Origin: Prevotella sp. E13-17
Lineage (GTDB): Bacteria; Bacteroidota; Bacteroidia; Bacteroidales; Bacteroidaceae
Length of the DNA: 64,000 nucleotides
Direction: 5' to 3'
NCBI RefSeq assembly: GCF_022024035.1
Contig: NZ_CP091787.1
Coordinates: forward strand, 1,674,001 to 1,738,000
Numbering within the stretch: position 1 is the first letter of the stretch; the number at the start of each line of letters is the position of its first letter. The position numbers were made by a program, and so were the translations under genes. Below the pieces are notes generated by a model that saw nothing but the letters and a program-made list of their open reading frames with translations, was not told where the DNA came from and did no database searches. Below are positions 8,209 through 16,574 of the stretch, in pieces.

Positions 8209-8478
8209 TTAGAGATTATTAATTTGATCTATAATCTCACTTGCTTGTGCAGTAAAATCTTCTCTCAACTTCTTATAATAAGCTTTTGGCGTTAGTCCTG
8301 GCTCAGGGTGCGAAATACGGCTGACAAAATCGGCCTGCATCTTTATGATGGCATAAAGCACCCCATCAGCATTGTCGTTATTTACCTGATTACCATAAAG
8401 AGATGCAGCAATTGCCTCTGCAAATAACTCCTTGCAGACCATATTAATTGCATGTTTTAAAGATCTTTTGTTTGCCAT
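8209..8478 (-). CDS. Small conserved hypothetical protein (89 aa)
   Basis: An 89-residue soluble protein that I cannot assign to a named family. It starts with a basic stretch (MANKRSLKHAIN), is likely all-helical, and ends EIIDQINNL. No signal peptide, cysteine cluster or nucleotide-binding motif is visible. It is the first gene of the probable six-gene operon 8478-2063. A good promoter lies 26 bp upstream: TTG at 8533-8535, a 20-bp spacer and TATCTTTG at 8505-8512. That supports it as a real translated gene. Confidence 0.65.
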   Translation of the reverse strand: MANKRSLKHAINMVCKELFAEAIAASLYGNQVNNDNADGVLYAIIKMQADFVSRISHPEPGLTPKAYYKKLREDFTAQASEIIDQINNL

Positions 8479-8504
8479 AGTCGTGATTTATTTGATTTAC
8501 ACGC

Positions 8505-8535
8505 CAAAGATACAAATTATAATTGAAACCTCCAA
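8505..8535 (-). promoter_or_regulatory. Promoter of the 8478-2063 operon
   Basis: On the minus strand TTG (8533-8535), a 20-bp spacer and TATCTTTG (8505-8512) match the Bacteroidetes -33/-7 pattern, 26 bp before the ATG at 8478. Confidence 0.65.
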
Positions 8536-8566
8536 GTTTTTATTGTAAAATTAACAATTGGCGCGA

Positions 8567-9634
8567 TTACAACATGCCCTTTGTTGATGGAAGTTGATAG
8601 TTGTAGATGTCTCTTCTGATGGCCTGGCGTAGCGCTCTTGCTAGTGCTTTGAAAATTCCTTCTATCTTGTGGTGTTCGTTGGTGCCTTCGGCGTGGATAT
8701 ACAAGTTCATGCGGGCAGCATCCGAGAGACTTTTAAAGAAGTGGAAAAACATTTCTGTGGGCATGTCTCCAATCTTTTCTCGCTTGAAGTCCGCTTCCCA
8801 AACCAACCATGGTCGTCCTCCGAAGTCGAGGCACACATGAGCGTTACAGTCGTCCATGGGTAGGGAAAAGCCATAGCGCTCAATGCCTCTCTTAGTACCT
8901 AAAGCTTCGTAAATACATTGTCCTAAAGCTAATGCTGTATCTTCGATGGTGTGATGCTCATCCACGTTCAAATCCCCGTTGCACTTAACCTTTAGGTCAA
9001 TCATGCCATGTTTGCCAATTTGCTCCAGCATGTGGTCAAAGAACCCCAGACCGGTGCTGATCTCGCATTTTCCCGTTCCGTCGAGTGCTACTGAGATATC
9101 GATATCTGTCTCTTTGGTGGTTCGTTTCACGCTTGCTTTGCGTTCACCGTCGAATATATTCTCTGCCACCTGTTTCCATGATATGCCATTGCCTAAGATC
9201 ATAGACTTGCACCCGATGTTGCGAGCGAATTGAGCATCCGTCTCTCTGTCGCCAATCACATAGCTGTTGGCAATGTCGTAGTCCCCAGAGTCAATATATT
9301 TCTTTACCAGTCCAATCCCGGGCTTTCTTGTCGGGGCATTGTCTTCTGGAAAATGTGAGTCTATCAGAATATCATCGAACTCAATGCCTTCGCCTTTAAG
9401 TGCGTTGAGTATGAACTGATGGGCAGGCCAAAAGGTGTCTTCGGGGAAGGAGCTTGTGCCAAGTCCATCTTGGTTGCTAACCATCACAAAGACAAAGTCG
9501 GTCTTCTCTTTCAGAAAACCTAACCATCTAAATACCCCTGGTTTGAATGCTATTTTATCAAGTGCGTCAACTTGTTCGTCATGTGGTTCTTCAACAAGTG
9601 TTCCGTCGCGATCAATAAATAGTATTTTTTTCAT
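8567..9634 (-). CDS. hisB: Bifunctional histidinol-phosphatase / imidazoleglycerol-phosphate dehydratase
   Basis: HisB carries out two steps of histidine synthesis: dehydration of imidazoleglycerol phosphate and dephosphorylation of histidinol phosphate. The N-terminal HAD phosphatase domain (about 1-165) opens with DRDGT (residues 8-12). The C-terminal dehydratase domain (about 166-355) shows GFFDHML, the metal-binding DEHHTIED, and the second His cluster NEHHKIE. At 355 residues it matches the fused E. coli-type enzyme exactly in length. It follows the membrane protein gene by 11 nt. No other his gene lies in the window, so the rest of the pathway must be elsewhere. Confidence 0.96.
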   Translation of the reverse strand: MKKILFIDRDGTLVEEPHDEQVDALDKIAFKPGVFRWLGFLKEKTDFVFVMVSNQDGLGTSSFPEDTFWPAHQFILNALKGEGIEFDDILIDSHFPEDNAPTRKPGIGLVKKYIDSGDYDIANSYVIGDRETDAQFARNIGCKSMILGNGISWKQVAENIFDGERKASVKRTTKETDIDISVALDGTGKCEISTGLGFFDHMLEQIGKHGMIDLKVKCNGDLNVDEHHTIEDTALALGQCIYEALGTKRGIERYGFSLPMDDCNAHVCLDFGGRPWLVWEADFKREKIGDMPTEMFFHFFKSLSDAARMNLYIHAEGTNEHHKIEGIFKALARALRQAIRRDIYNYQLPSTKGML

Positions 9635-9645
9635 CGTTAAGTCTG

Positions 9646-10488
9646 TTATTTGTTTTTAATGCTGATATATATGAAATAAAAAGGATAAATCATGAATATA
9701 AGCAGGTAGCCCTGAATAAATCCTGAAATGGAGAACAGTAAAGGCTCCAGCCAAATCATATAGTTCGGCATGGTTGCCGCATCTCCCATCGCAATGTCCC
9801 GATTGGCTATCATGTTTGCAATTATCAGTATTGTCTGTGGCAATTGCAGAAACTGTGTGATGACAAAGACGCCAATGGCGCATAAGAGAAATGTACCTAA
9901 AATGGTGGGCAGATGGTGGAGTCCCTTGAGGTATGATTTGCCATATGCAGTCGTTAGCTTTGTTTTCTTGTCCAGTATGTATTGATACTCACTATAACAG
10001 AAGGGTAGGGTGAATAAAATAAGGATGAACATGGTGATGCAGCCAACAACAACGCTCAGTATGAGCCCAAGTGGTCTTGACAGGATAAACATGGTGGCTG
10101 ATAGTATGCTGACGGCCAGGAAGGGCAAGAGCATACTGAGATTGAATTTGAAGATTCTTCCAAATGTTTTCAAATTAAACGTGCCATACCAATGCCTACT
10201 TGCAGGGATGGAACCATTCTCATGATAGTCCACTAAGGTGGCAAAACCCTGCGAAAGCATGGCTGCTATCATGACGTAAAATAATATTGAGAACGTCCCG
10301 AGAACTAAAAATCCTGCGTTGTTTACGATTGCCGTTGTGTAGGCTCCTGTCACTATCGCATATAGTATGCCTGTAGTCCAAGACCTCTTAAATAGTCTTG
10401 CGAAATTGTCCATATAAAGTTTGTTGCCATCCTTTAGTGCTTCAATGGGACCGCGTGATTTTACTGCTGTTGAAGTATTTTCAATCAT
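9646..10488 (-). CDS. Hypothetical multi-pass membrane protein (280 aa)
   Basis: The protein has about six hydrophobic segments (for example around residues 40-75, 115-150, 150-170, 200-225 and 245-275) after a soluble N-terminus of about 35 residues. It belongs in the inner membrane, and I recognise no transporter or enzyme motif. I start it at 10488 (MIENTS). The frame stays open to 10689, but that extension crosses two divergent promoter boxes and the 5' end of the oxidoreductase gene. A -7 box (TACCTTTG, 10518-10525 minus) lies 29 bp upstream. hisB follows by 11 nt, probably on the same message. Confidence 0.7.
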   Translation of the reverse strand: MIENTSTAVKSRGPIEALKDGNKLYMDNFARLFKRSWTTGILYAIVTGAYTTAIVNNAGFLVLGTFSILFYVMIAAMLSQGFATLVDYHENGSIPASRHWYGTFNLKTFGRIFKFNLSMLLPFLAVSILSATMFILSRPLGLILSVVVGCITMFILILFTLPFCYSEYQYILDKKTKLTTAYGKSYLKGLHHLPTILGTFLLCAIGVFVITQFLQLPQTILIIANMIANRDIAMGDAATMPNYMIWLEPLLFSISGFIQGYLLIFMIYPFYFIYISIKNK

Positions 10489-10517
10489 AAAATCTGTTAT
10501 TATTTTAATATTTATTG

Positions 10518-10546
10518 CAAAGGTACAGACTTTTTTCGTAACTTTG
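10518..10546. promoter_or_regulatory. Divergent promoter pair
   Basis: TACCTTTG on the minus strand (10518-10525) faces the membrane protein/hisB unit. TAACTTTG on the plus strand (10539-10546) faces the oxidoreductase. Both are TAnnTTTG -7 boxes and are only 13 bp apart, so the two polymerases could interfere. Confidence 0.65.
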
Positions 10547-10576
10547 CATGATTTAATTTGAAAATTAATACAATTT

Positions 10577-11560
10577 ATGAAGATATTAAAGTGGGGATTC
10601 ATTGGTTGTGGCGAAGTGACTGAGAAAAAAAGTGGCCCGGCTTTTAGCGAGGTTGCTGGCTCACAGGTAGAAGCAGTCATGAGTCGCAACTTGGATAAGG
10701 CTAAATCCTATGCTCTGCGACATGGCATAAAAAAATGGTATGACGATGCCCAAGAACTAATAGACGACCCAGACGTAAATGCCGTTTATGTGGCTACACC
10801 TCCATCAAGTCATGCTACTTTCGCAATCATGTCTATGAAGGCCGGAAAACCTGTCTATGTTGAAAAGCCACTAGCTGCCAGTTATGATGATTGCGCTCGC
10901 ATCAATCGTATCAGCGAGCAGACTGGTGTGCCCTGCTTCGTGGCATTCTATAGACGCTATCTTCCTTATTTTCAACGTGTGAAAGAAATCATTGATCAAG
11001 GTGCCATTGGAAAGATTATCAATGTGCAAGTCCGTTTTGCAGTACCCCCACGCGATTTGGATTATGCACATCCCGAAAACTTGCCATGGCGCCTGCAACC
11101 AGATATTGCAGGTGGTGGCTATTTCTATGATTTGGCTCCGCATCAGCTTGATCTGCTTCAACACATGTTTGGCGTGATTTTGGAGGCTCGTGGTATCTGC
11201 GCGAATAGGGGCAATCTATATTCTGCAGAAGACTCCGTGAGTGCTGTTTTCAAATTTGAGAACGGTTTGCCTGGTAGTGGGTCGTGGTGCTTTGTGGGTC
11301 ATGAATCTGCCAAGGAAGACCGTATTTTGGTCATTGGAGAACAAGGGTCGCTCAGTTTTTCTGTTTTCAGCTACGAACCCATCACACTTCACACCAGCGA
11401 AGGGCGCCAGCAGATAGCTGTTGAGAATCCTCCATACGTGCAATATCCTTTGATCAAGAATGTTATCGAACATCTTCAAGGTTTGTCTGTATGCCTGTGC
11501 ACCAGTGTGTCGGCAACGCCAACCAATTGGGCAATGGATCGTATTTTAGGAAAGATTTAA
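10577..11560 (+). CDS. Gfo/Idh/MocA family oxidoreductase
   Basis: This 327-residue dehydrogenase has an N-terminal Rossmann fold with GFIGCGEV (residues 7-14) for NAD(P) and the family signature EKP at residues 96-98. A catalytic-type lysine/histidine region follows in the C-terminal domain (DLAPHQLDLL, about 190-199). Members oxidise or reduce sugars and related polyols, and the substrate here is unknown. It is the first of three plus-strand genes with gaps of only a few bases, but the two downstream products are envelope proteins, so the operon gives no clear pathway. Confidence 0.88.
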   Translation: MKILKWGFIGCGEVTEKKSGPAFSEVAGSQVEAVMSRNLDKAKSYALRHGIKKWYDDAQELIDDPDVNAVYVATPPSSHATFAIMSMKAGKPVYVEKPLAASYDDCARINRISEQTGVPCFVAFYRRYLPYFQRVKEIIDQGAIGKIINVQVRFAVPPRDLDYAHPENLPWRLQPDIAGGGYFYDLAPHQLDLLQHMFGVILEARGICANRGNLYSAEDSVSAVFKFENGLPGSGSWCFVGHESAKEDRILVIGEQGSLSFSVFSYEPITLHTSEGRQQIAVENPPYVQYPLIKNVIEHLQGLSVCLCTSVSATPTNWAMDRILGKI

Positions 11561-11566
11561 GTTGTG

Positions 11567-12664
11567 ATGGGAGTCTGTCGGAATTTATTTGTCTTAGGGG
11601 CTTTCTTCTGCTTCTCTCTTTCTGTGTCGAGTCAGGATACCCTTGAATTATCAGATTCGACTGCCAAACCTCGGAAGATTAGTCTTCTTAGGAGGATTAT
11701 TCGTGGGTTTGACCGTTTGGATACGACTTATATAGAACCTCAGCATTATGTATTTACCGCCATGCTGCAAGCCACACATACTTATGATATGTATATGCTT
11801 CGCAGTCGGGGGCAAAACGCCCAGGAGTTTACGTTTACTCCAGATATGAATCTGAAGTTAGGTCCTTATTTCGGATGGAAGTGGTTCTTTGCGGGCTACA
11901 CGTTTGAGTTGAAGGATATGAATATGAAAAACTTGAAAGATGAGTTCACGCTCAGTATTTATAGTTCTCAGATTGGCATAGACTTGTTCTATCGCCACAC
12001 TGGCAATAACTATAAGTTACGCAACGTGTCGTTGGGAAATAGCCTGAATACCAGTTCACTTGAGAATGTGCCGTTCTCGGGTGTCAAAGCAGGTATTACA
12101 GGCTTCAATCTCTATTACATTTTCAACCATGGTCATTTCTCCTATCCCGCAGCTTTCAGTCAGAGCACCATACAGAAAATAAGTTGTGGTTCATGGATGG
12201 CAGGTGTAGGATACACTCAAAATTCCATATCCCTCGACTATAAGAGTTTGCAGAGTCTAGTAGATGAAAAGTTGGCGAGTTCAACTGTCAAGCTCGACGA
12301 GGGGCTGATGATCAACGACGTTAGATACAAAGACTTGAAAGTGTCGGGTGGTTATGCTTATAACTGGGTGTTTGCAAAGTCTTGGCTTCTGGCAGCCAGT
12401 CTGCAGGCAGCACTGGCTTATAAATATACTGTTGCAGATGCCAACGAAGGCAGAGATAATGGTTTTGATTTTAAGAATGTGAATATAGACGGAGTGGGGC
12501 GTTTCGGTTTGGTCTATAACAATATGCGTTGGTTTGCTGGTATGAGTGTAATCTTGAATTCTTACAATTATCACAAGCCTCGTTTTGCTACTAAAAATAT
12601 ATTTGGCTCCATGAATTTGTATGTGGGGTATAACTTCGGTTTGAAAAAGAAATACAAGAAGTAA
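11567..12664 (+). CDS. DUF4421 family protein (probable outer-membrane beta-barrel)
   Basis: A 365-residue exported protein with a signal peptide (cleavage near residue 24, VSSQD), followed by the DUF4421 start FDRLDTTYIEPQHYVF. The rest is rich in alternating aromatic and polar strands (GWKWFFAGYTFEL, NMRWFAGMSVIL) and ends in the hydrophobic strand LYVGYNFGLKKKYKK. This is what an outer-membrane barrel looks like. I use the ATG at 11567, since a GTG directly in front (11564) is also in frame. It starts 6 nt after the oxidoreductase stop and 2 nt separate it from the next gene. The function of the family is unknown. Confidence 0.8.
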   Translation: MGVCRNLFVLGAFFCFSLSVSSQDTLELSDSTAKPRKISLLRRIIRGFDRLDTTYIEPQHYVFTAMLQATHTYDMYMLRSRGQNAQEFTFTPDMNLKLGPYFGWKWFFAGYTFELKDMNMKNLKDEFTLSIYSSQIGIDLFYRHTGNNYKLRNVSLGNSLNTSSLENVPFSGVKAGITGFNLYYIFNHGHFSYPAAFSQSTIQKISCGSWMAGVGYTQNSISLDYKSLQSLVDEKLASSTVKLDEGLMINDVRYKDLKVSGGYAYNWVFAKSWLLAASLQAALAYKYTVADANEGRDNGFDFKNVNIDGVGRFGLVYNNMRWFAGMSVILNSYNYHKPRFATKNIFGSMNLYVGYNFGLKKKYKK

Positions 12665-12666
12665 AT

Positions 12667-13494
12667 ATGGGTAAATGTCTGGTTTCTATTGTTTTGCTCT
12701 TCCTGTCGATAACCTCTTTTGCGGCGAATTATGCACCAGAAGATAGTGTCTTTGTGGAGAGAATGTTAGCAAGTGGTAATGTAGAACCGTTGTGGTTTGC
12801 TAAGCAGTTTTTAGGACGTCCGTATGTGGCTCATACGTTGGAGGTCAATCAAGAAGAAGCGCTTGTGGTCAATACGCGTGAGTTAGACTGCACAACGTTT
12901 GTCGAGAATGTGTTGGCTCTGGCCATGTGTAGCAGAAGAGGAGAGAGAGGCTTTGTAGATTTTCAACGGCAGCTGCAGCTCTTGCGCTATCGTCAAGGCA
13001 TGTTGGAGCGCTATCCGAGTCGTTTGCATTATTTTTCAGATTGGATCATAGACAATGTGGCCATGGGACATGTTGTGGAAATACAGCATCCTGCTAAGTT
13101 GTTTTCAGCAGTTCAAACCGTGAAAGTCAATTGGATGAGTACCCATTCTGGTTCATATCGTGCGCTGCGCGACAATCCTGATTTCTGTGCGGTCATCAAG
13201 CAACAGGAACAGAGGCTCACTGGCAAACAGTATCATTATATTCCCACGCGAAATATTCTTAACAGCAAATTGATGCGTGAGGTTGTGCATGACGGCGATG
13301 TGATTGCGATTGTCAGCACTAAGAAAGGTTTAGACATAGCTCATCTCGGCTTTGCCATGTGGAAGAATGGGGTGCTCTGTTTTCTTGATGCCTCATCTAT
13401 CCATAAAAAGGTGGTCGTAGAGCCCATAAGTCTTTATCAGTATCTGACAAAGAGAAAGCAGGTTAGCGGCTTCCGACTCATTCGCCTGAAGTAG
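12667..13494 (+). CDS. DUF1460 family protein, NlpC/P60-fold amidase-like
   Basis: This 275-residue secreted protein (signal peptide about residues 1-19) belongs to DUF1460. That family has a papain-like fold related to cell-wall amidases and peptidases. The likely nucleophile is C75 in RELDCTTFVENV, and the partner histidine is in LDIAHLGFAMW. A role in trimming or recycling peptidoglycan fragments in the periplasm is known only for relatives and is inferred here. It ends the three-gene plus-strand operon. Its 3' end overlaps the convergent ferredoxin gene by 17 nt. Confidence 0.85.
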   Translation: MGKCLVSIVLLFLSITSFAANYAPEDSVFVERMLASGNVEPLWFAKQFLGRPYVAHTLEVNQEEALVVNTRELDCTTFVENVLALAMCSRRGERGFVDFQRQLQLLRYRQGMLERYPSRLHYFSDWIIDNVAMGHVVEIQHPAKLFSAVQTVKVNWMSTHSGSYRALRDNPDFCAVIKQQEQRLTGKQYHYIPTRNILNSKLMREVVHDGDVIAIVSTKKGLDIAHLGFAMWKNGVLCFLDASSIHKKVVVEPISLYQYLTKRKQVSGFRLIRLK

Positions 13495-14281
13495 TCGTTC
13501 TGTGCCCAAAATAATATTGTCCTCGTTTGCGGGTGATTCGACCATAGTTGATGGCATGTCTGGGACAATGATGGTAGCAAGCCAGGCAATTGGTGCAACT
13601 GTCGTTGTGCTTCCATTCTGGCACACCTTCCGCAAGGCGTATGTCGCCCGTGGGGCAGACCTTGACGCATTTTCCACAGCTGATGCACATATCCGGGTCC
13701 ACACGAAACTTTTTGTCGGTAATCATTTTGGCATTGAAGTAGGCACCGATTACGTGGCTGAAAGTCCATGGAAGGGGGCCCTTCTTGACAAGAAAAGTAG
13801 TTCTTTTCCTGCTGCAAACGATATTGATGGCTGTGTCAAGGTCTTTAGATGCTTGCGCTATTTTTTCTTCTTCTCGCTGTGGCTTGTCGGTGTACATGAA
13901 CGGCAGACATACGTATGATTCAGGCATAATCAGGCTGATGGCAAAATCAATGCTTATGTTTTTGGGGGCCAAGTCGCTATTACACATTTCAATGGTCTCT
14001 CCTGCACTGTCTCCGCAGGTTATTAATACGTAGCAATAGTGCTCTCGAATATCAGATGATGGGGTACTGAAGGTGATCTTCTTTAGAAACTCCCGGACAA
14101 TATGCGGGGGCTGCCATCCGTGGACGGGGAAGCAAAAGCCGATGCGCTCGCCAACTTCTAATTCGTAATGGCACGAGGTGGGCAACTCGTTGGGGATGAA
14201 GAAGAGCCGCTCTGCTGTAGCCTCTGCCATTTTTTCTGCTGCCCAACGTGTGTTTCCTGTTCCTGAAAAGTAGAATATCAT
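13478..14281 (-). CDS. EFR1-type flavodoxin/4Fe-4S ferredoxin fusion
   Basis: The 267-residue protein joins an N-terminal flavodoxin-like domain (FYFSGTGNTRWAAEKMAEA, residues 3-21, binds the FMN phosphate) to a C-terminal pair of 4Fe-4S clusters (about residues 195-235). The two cluster motifs are CISCGKCVKVCP and CTNCLACYHHCP. It probably moves electrons between soluble partners in the cytoplasm. The EFR1 family has no assigned partner. It lies 3 nt after the small secreted protein gene on the minus strand and overlaps the convergent DUF1460 gene by 17 nt. Confidence 0.87.
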   Translation of the reverse strand: MIFYFSGTGNTRWAAEKMAEATAERLFFIPNELPTSCHYELEVGERIGFCFPVHGWQPPHIVREFLKKITFSTPSSDIREHYCYVLITCGDSAGETIEMCNSDLAPKNISIDFAISLIMPESYVCLPFMYTDKPQREEEKIAQASKDLDTAINIVCSRKRTTFLVKKGPLPWTFSHVIGAYFNAKMITDKKFRVDPDMCISCGKCVKVCPTGDIRLAEGVPEWKHNDSCTNCLACYHHCPRHAINYGRITRKRGQYYFGHRTTTSGE

Positions 14282-14284
14282 GTT

Positions 14285-14713
14285 CTATTTCTTTTTAAAT
14301 GTTAGGGTATTAGGAAGTTTCAGCCACTTGCCGTTCTTGGGGACCTTTAGAGCGCTGCCTTCTAAATGCTGAAAAACAAACGTACTATCGTCTTGCATCG
14401 TGAGCTTGGCTGTAAAGTCTTCGCTGCCATAGTCGTTGCTCACTAGTAGTTTGGCAGATTTGGGGTTCGTGATGTCGGCAGCCACAAACAGCCAGCAGTA
14501 GTTTGTGGTTTCTCTGGAAAGATAGCCCGGTACTTGTCCAAACAGCTCTTGGCCTGGGACAATGATATCCTGATCGTATAGATTCATGCGAATATACACA
14601 TTGTAATCGCTATTAAACAGGTAGCCCTTGAATGGTTGCTGTGGTTCTTCTGCCCTTACCAGAACACAAGCCGATAGCCATACAAAGAAACACAGTATTG
14701 ATTTTTTTATCAT
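14285..14713 (-). CDS. Small secreted hypothetical protein (142 aa)
   Basis: The start at 14713 (MIKKSILC) gives a clear signal peptide (about 1-21, ending VLVRA). The frame stays open to 14758, but the extra residues would spoil the signal. The mature part of about 120 residues looks like a small beta-rich domain (YLFNSDYNVYIRMNLYDQD, LTMQDDSTFVFQHLEG). I do not recognise its family. A TAATTTTG box at 14737-14744 (minus) is a possible promoter. The ferredoxin gene follows by 3 nt, probably co-transcribed. Confidence 0.6.
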   Translation of the reverse strand: MIKKSILCFFVWLSACVLVRAEEPQQPFKGYLFNSDYNVYIRMNLYDQDIIVPGQELFGQVPGYLSRETTNYCWLFVAADITNPKSAKLLVSNDYGSEDFTAKLTMQDDSTFVFQHLEGSALKVPKNGKWLKLPNTLTFKKK

Positions 14714-14818
14714 TTTTTTGTTCGTTGAATTCAGTACAAAATTACTTGTTAAAATCAATAAATTAATTATCTAATGATTTTTTTTGGGAAATAATTATTT
14801 TATTTAAAAAATATTAAG

Positions 14819-14826
14819 TATCTTTG
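14819..14826 (+). promoter_or_regulatory. -7 box for the glycogen operon
   Basis: TATCTTTG, 22 bp before the ATG at 14849, matches TAnnTTTG. A well-placed -33 TTTG is not evident in the AT-rich sequence upstream. Confidence 0.55.
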
Positions 14827-14848
14827 CCAACGTATATAAATCAATAAC

Positions 14849-16549
14849 ATGACAAAGAGACAGTTAACTCCGGATTTTATCTTCGAGTCAAGCTGGGAAG
14901 TTTGTAATAAAGTAGGCGGTATTTATACTGTTCTTTCTACGCGAGCAAATACTTTACAGAAGACTATTCAGGATAGAATTATTTTTATAGGTCCTGATGT
15001 ATGGAAAGAAAAAGAATGTCCTTATTTTAGAGAGGATAAGCAGCTTTTTGCCGAGTGGCAATGGTTGGCTAAAGAACAAGGACTTCATGTCAAGATGGGA
15101 CGATGGGCTGTTCCGGGAGACCCGATTGCTGTTCTTGTGGACTTTACACCTTATTTCGAAAAGAAAAACGAAATCTATGGATGGCTGTGGGAGAACTATC
15201 AAGTAGATTCTCTCCATGCTTATGGCGACTACGACGAAGCTTCAATGTTTTCTTATGCGGCAGCTTTAGTGGTCGAGAGCATGTATAATTACCTCAAGAG
15301 CCATGGCGATCTGTATCCGACAAAGCACGTGATTTACCATGCTAACGAGTGGATGTGTGGTTTGGGCGCCTTATATATTAATAATAAGGTGTCTTCGATT
15401 GGAACCATTTTCACCACCCATGCCACCAGTATTGGTCGTTCGATAGCCGGCAACCAAAAGCCCCTCTACGACTATCTGTTTGCTTATAATGGCGACCAGA
15501 TGGCTGTCGAGCTCAACATGCAAAGCAAGCATTCTATCGAAAAGCAGACCGCACACTATGTGGACTGCTTTACCACGGTCAGCGACATCACCGCCAATGA
15601 GTGTTTAGAGTTGCTCGACAAACCCGTTGACGTGGTTCTTCCGAATGGTTTCGACAATCGTTTTGTCCCCCGTGCAGCATCCTTCGACAAGAAACGAAAG
15701 GCAGCTCGCCAGCGTATGCTGACGGTGGCCAATGCGCTGCTGGGCGAACAATTGGACGATGACACGATTATTATTTCAACCAGCGGACGCTATGAGTTTC
15801 GCAATAAGGGCATCGACGTGTTTGTGGAAGCCATGAACCGCCTGTTGCGCGACCATGACCTCAAGAAAAAGGTGCTTGCATTTATTGAAGTGCCTGGTTG
15901 GGTGGGCGAGCCACGCCAAGACTTGCAGGAAAGACTCCGTGAGCCTTTGGCCCATTACGATACTCCCCTCGAGGTGCCTCAGGTCACGCATTGGCTCCAC
16001 AATATGGGTCACGACAACGTGCTGAGCATGATGAAATACTACGATATGCATAATCGTCGTGAAGATAATGTCAAGGTCATCTTCCTGCCTTGCTATTTAG
16101 ATGGGCACGATGGCGTGATGAACCTCACTTATTACGACGTGATGCTTGGCAACGACTTATGCATTTATCCGTCTTATTACGAGCCTTGGGGCTATACCCC
16201 CCTTGAGGCTATTGCGTTTAAAGTACCCTGCATCACTACCGATTTGGCTGGTTTTGGGCTCTGGGCTAACAAGGTCTTCGGCCATGCAGGCGAACTGAAG
16301 GATGGTGTGAAAGTGATTCATCGCACAGACTATAACTATTCGGAGGTGGCTGATATCATCAAAGACACGGTTGCCGATTTCTCTAACATGACACGAGATG
16401 AAATCGATGTCTGCCGCAGCAACGCCGAGAAACTCTCGAAAAAAGCCCTCTGGAGCAACTTTATTAAATACTACAACGTGGCCTACGACATTGCCCTCAG
16501 AAAGGCAGAAGCCCGAATGGCACAAAAAGAAGATAACAACAATCAATAA
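14849..16549 (+). CDS. Glycogen synthase, GT3-like (eukaryotic type)
   Basis: This 566-residue glycosyltransferase extends alpha-1,4-glucan chains. Its N-terminus, FESSWEVCNKVGGIYTV (residues 13-29), matches the start of animal and fungal GT3 synthases rather than the KTGGL motif of bacterial GlgA. GT3 enzymes use UDP-glucose, and this donor is inferred. The C-terminal donor-site region shows YPSYYEPWGYTPLEAIAFKVPCITTD (E-X7-E), at about residues 440-465. It is shorter than animal enzymes by the regulatory tails. The phosphorylase gene follows after 25 nt, so synthesis and breakdown are expressed together. Confidence 0.9.
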   Translation: MTKRQLTPDFIFESSWEVCNKVGGIYTVLSTRANTLQKTIQDRIIFIGPDVWKEKECPYFREDKQLFAEWQWLAKEQGLHVKMGRWAVPGDPIAVLVDFTPYFEKKNEIYGWLWENYQVDSLHAYGDYDEASMFSYAAALVVESMYNYLKSHGDLYPTKHVIYHANEWMCGLGALYINNKVSSIGTIFTTHATSIGRSIAGNQKPLYDYLFAYNGDQMAVELNMQSKHSIEKQTAHYVDCFTTVSDITANECLELLDKPVDVVLPNGFDNRFVPRAASFDKKRKAARQRMLTVANALLGEQLDDDTIIISTSGRYEFRNKGIDVFVEAMNRLLRDHDLKKKVLAFIEVPGWVGEPRQDLQERLREPLAHYDTPLEVPQVTHWLHNMGHDNVLSMMKYYDMHNRREDNVKVIFLPCYLDGHDGVMNLTYYDVMLGNDLCIYPSYYEPWGYTPLEAIAFKVPCITTDLAGFGLWANKVFGHAGELKDGVKVIHRTDYNYSEVADIIKDTVADFSNMTRDEIDVCRSNAEKLSKKALWSNFIKYYNVAYDIALRKAEARMAQKEDNNNQ

Positions 16550-16574
16550 TTGTCAAACATAAAATTACAAGACA

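Noticed and set aside
10489..10689. N-terminal extension of the membrane protein near hisB
   Set aside because: It crosses two divergent -7 boxes and the start of the oxidoreductase gene.
16157..16546. Minus-strand frames inside the glycogen operon
   Set aside because: They are shadows of the synthase and phosphorylase coding frames and have no recognisable motif.
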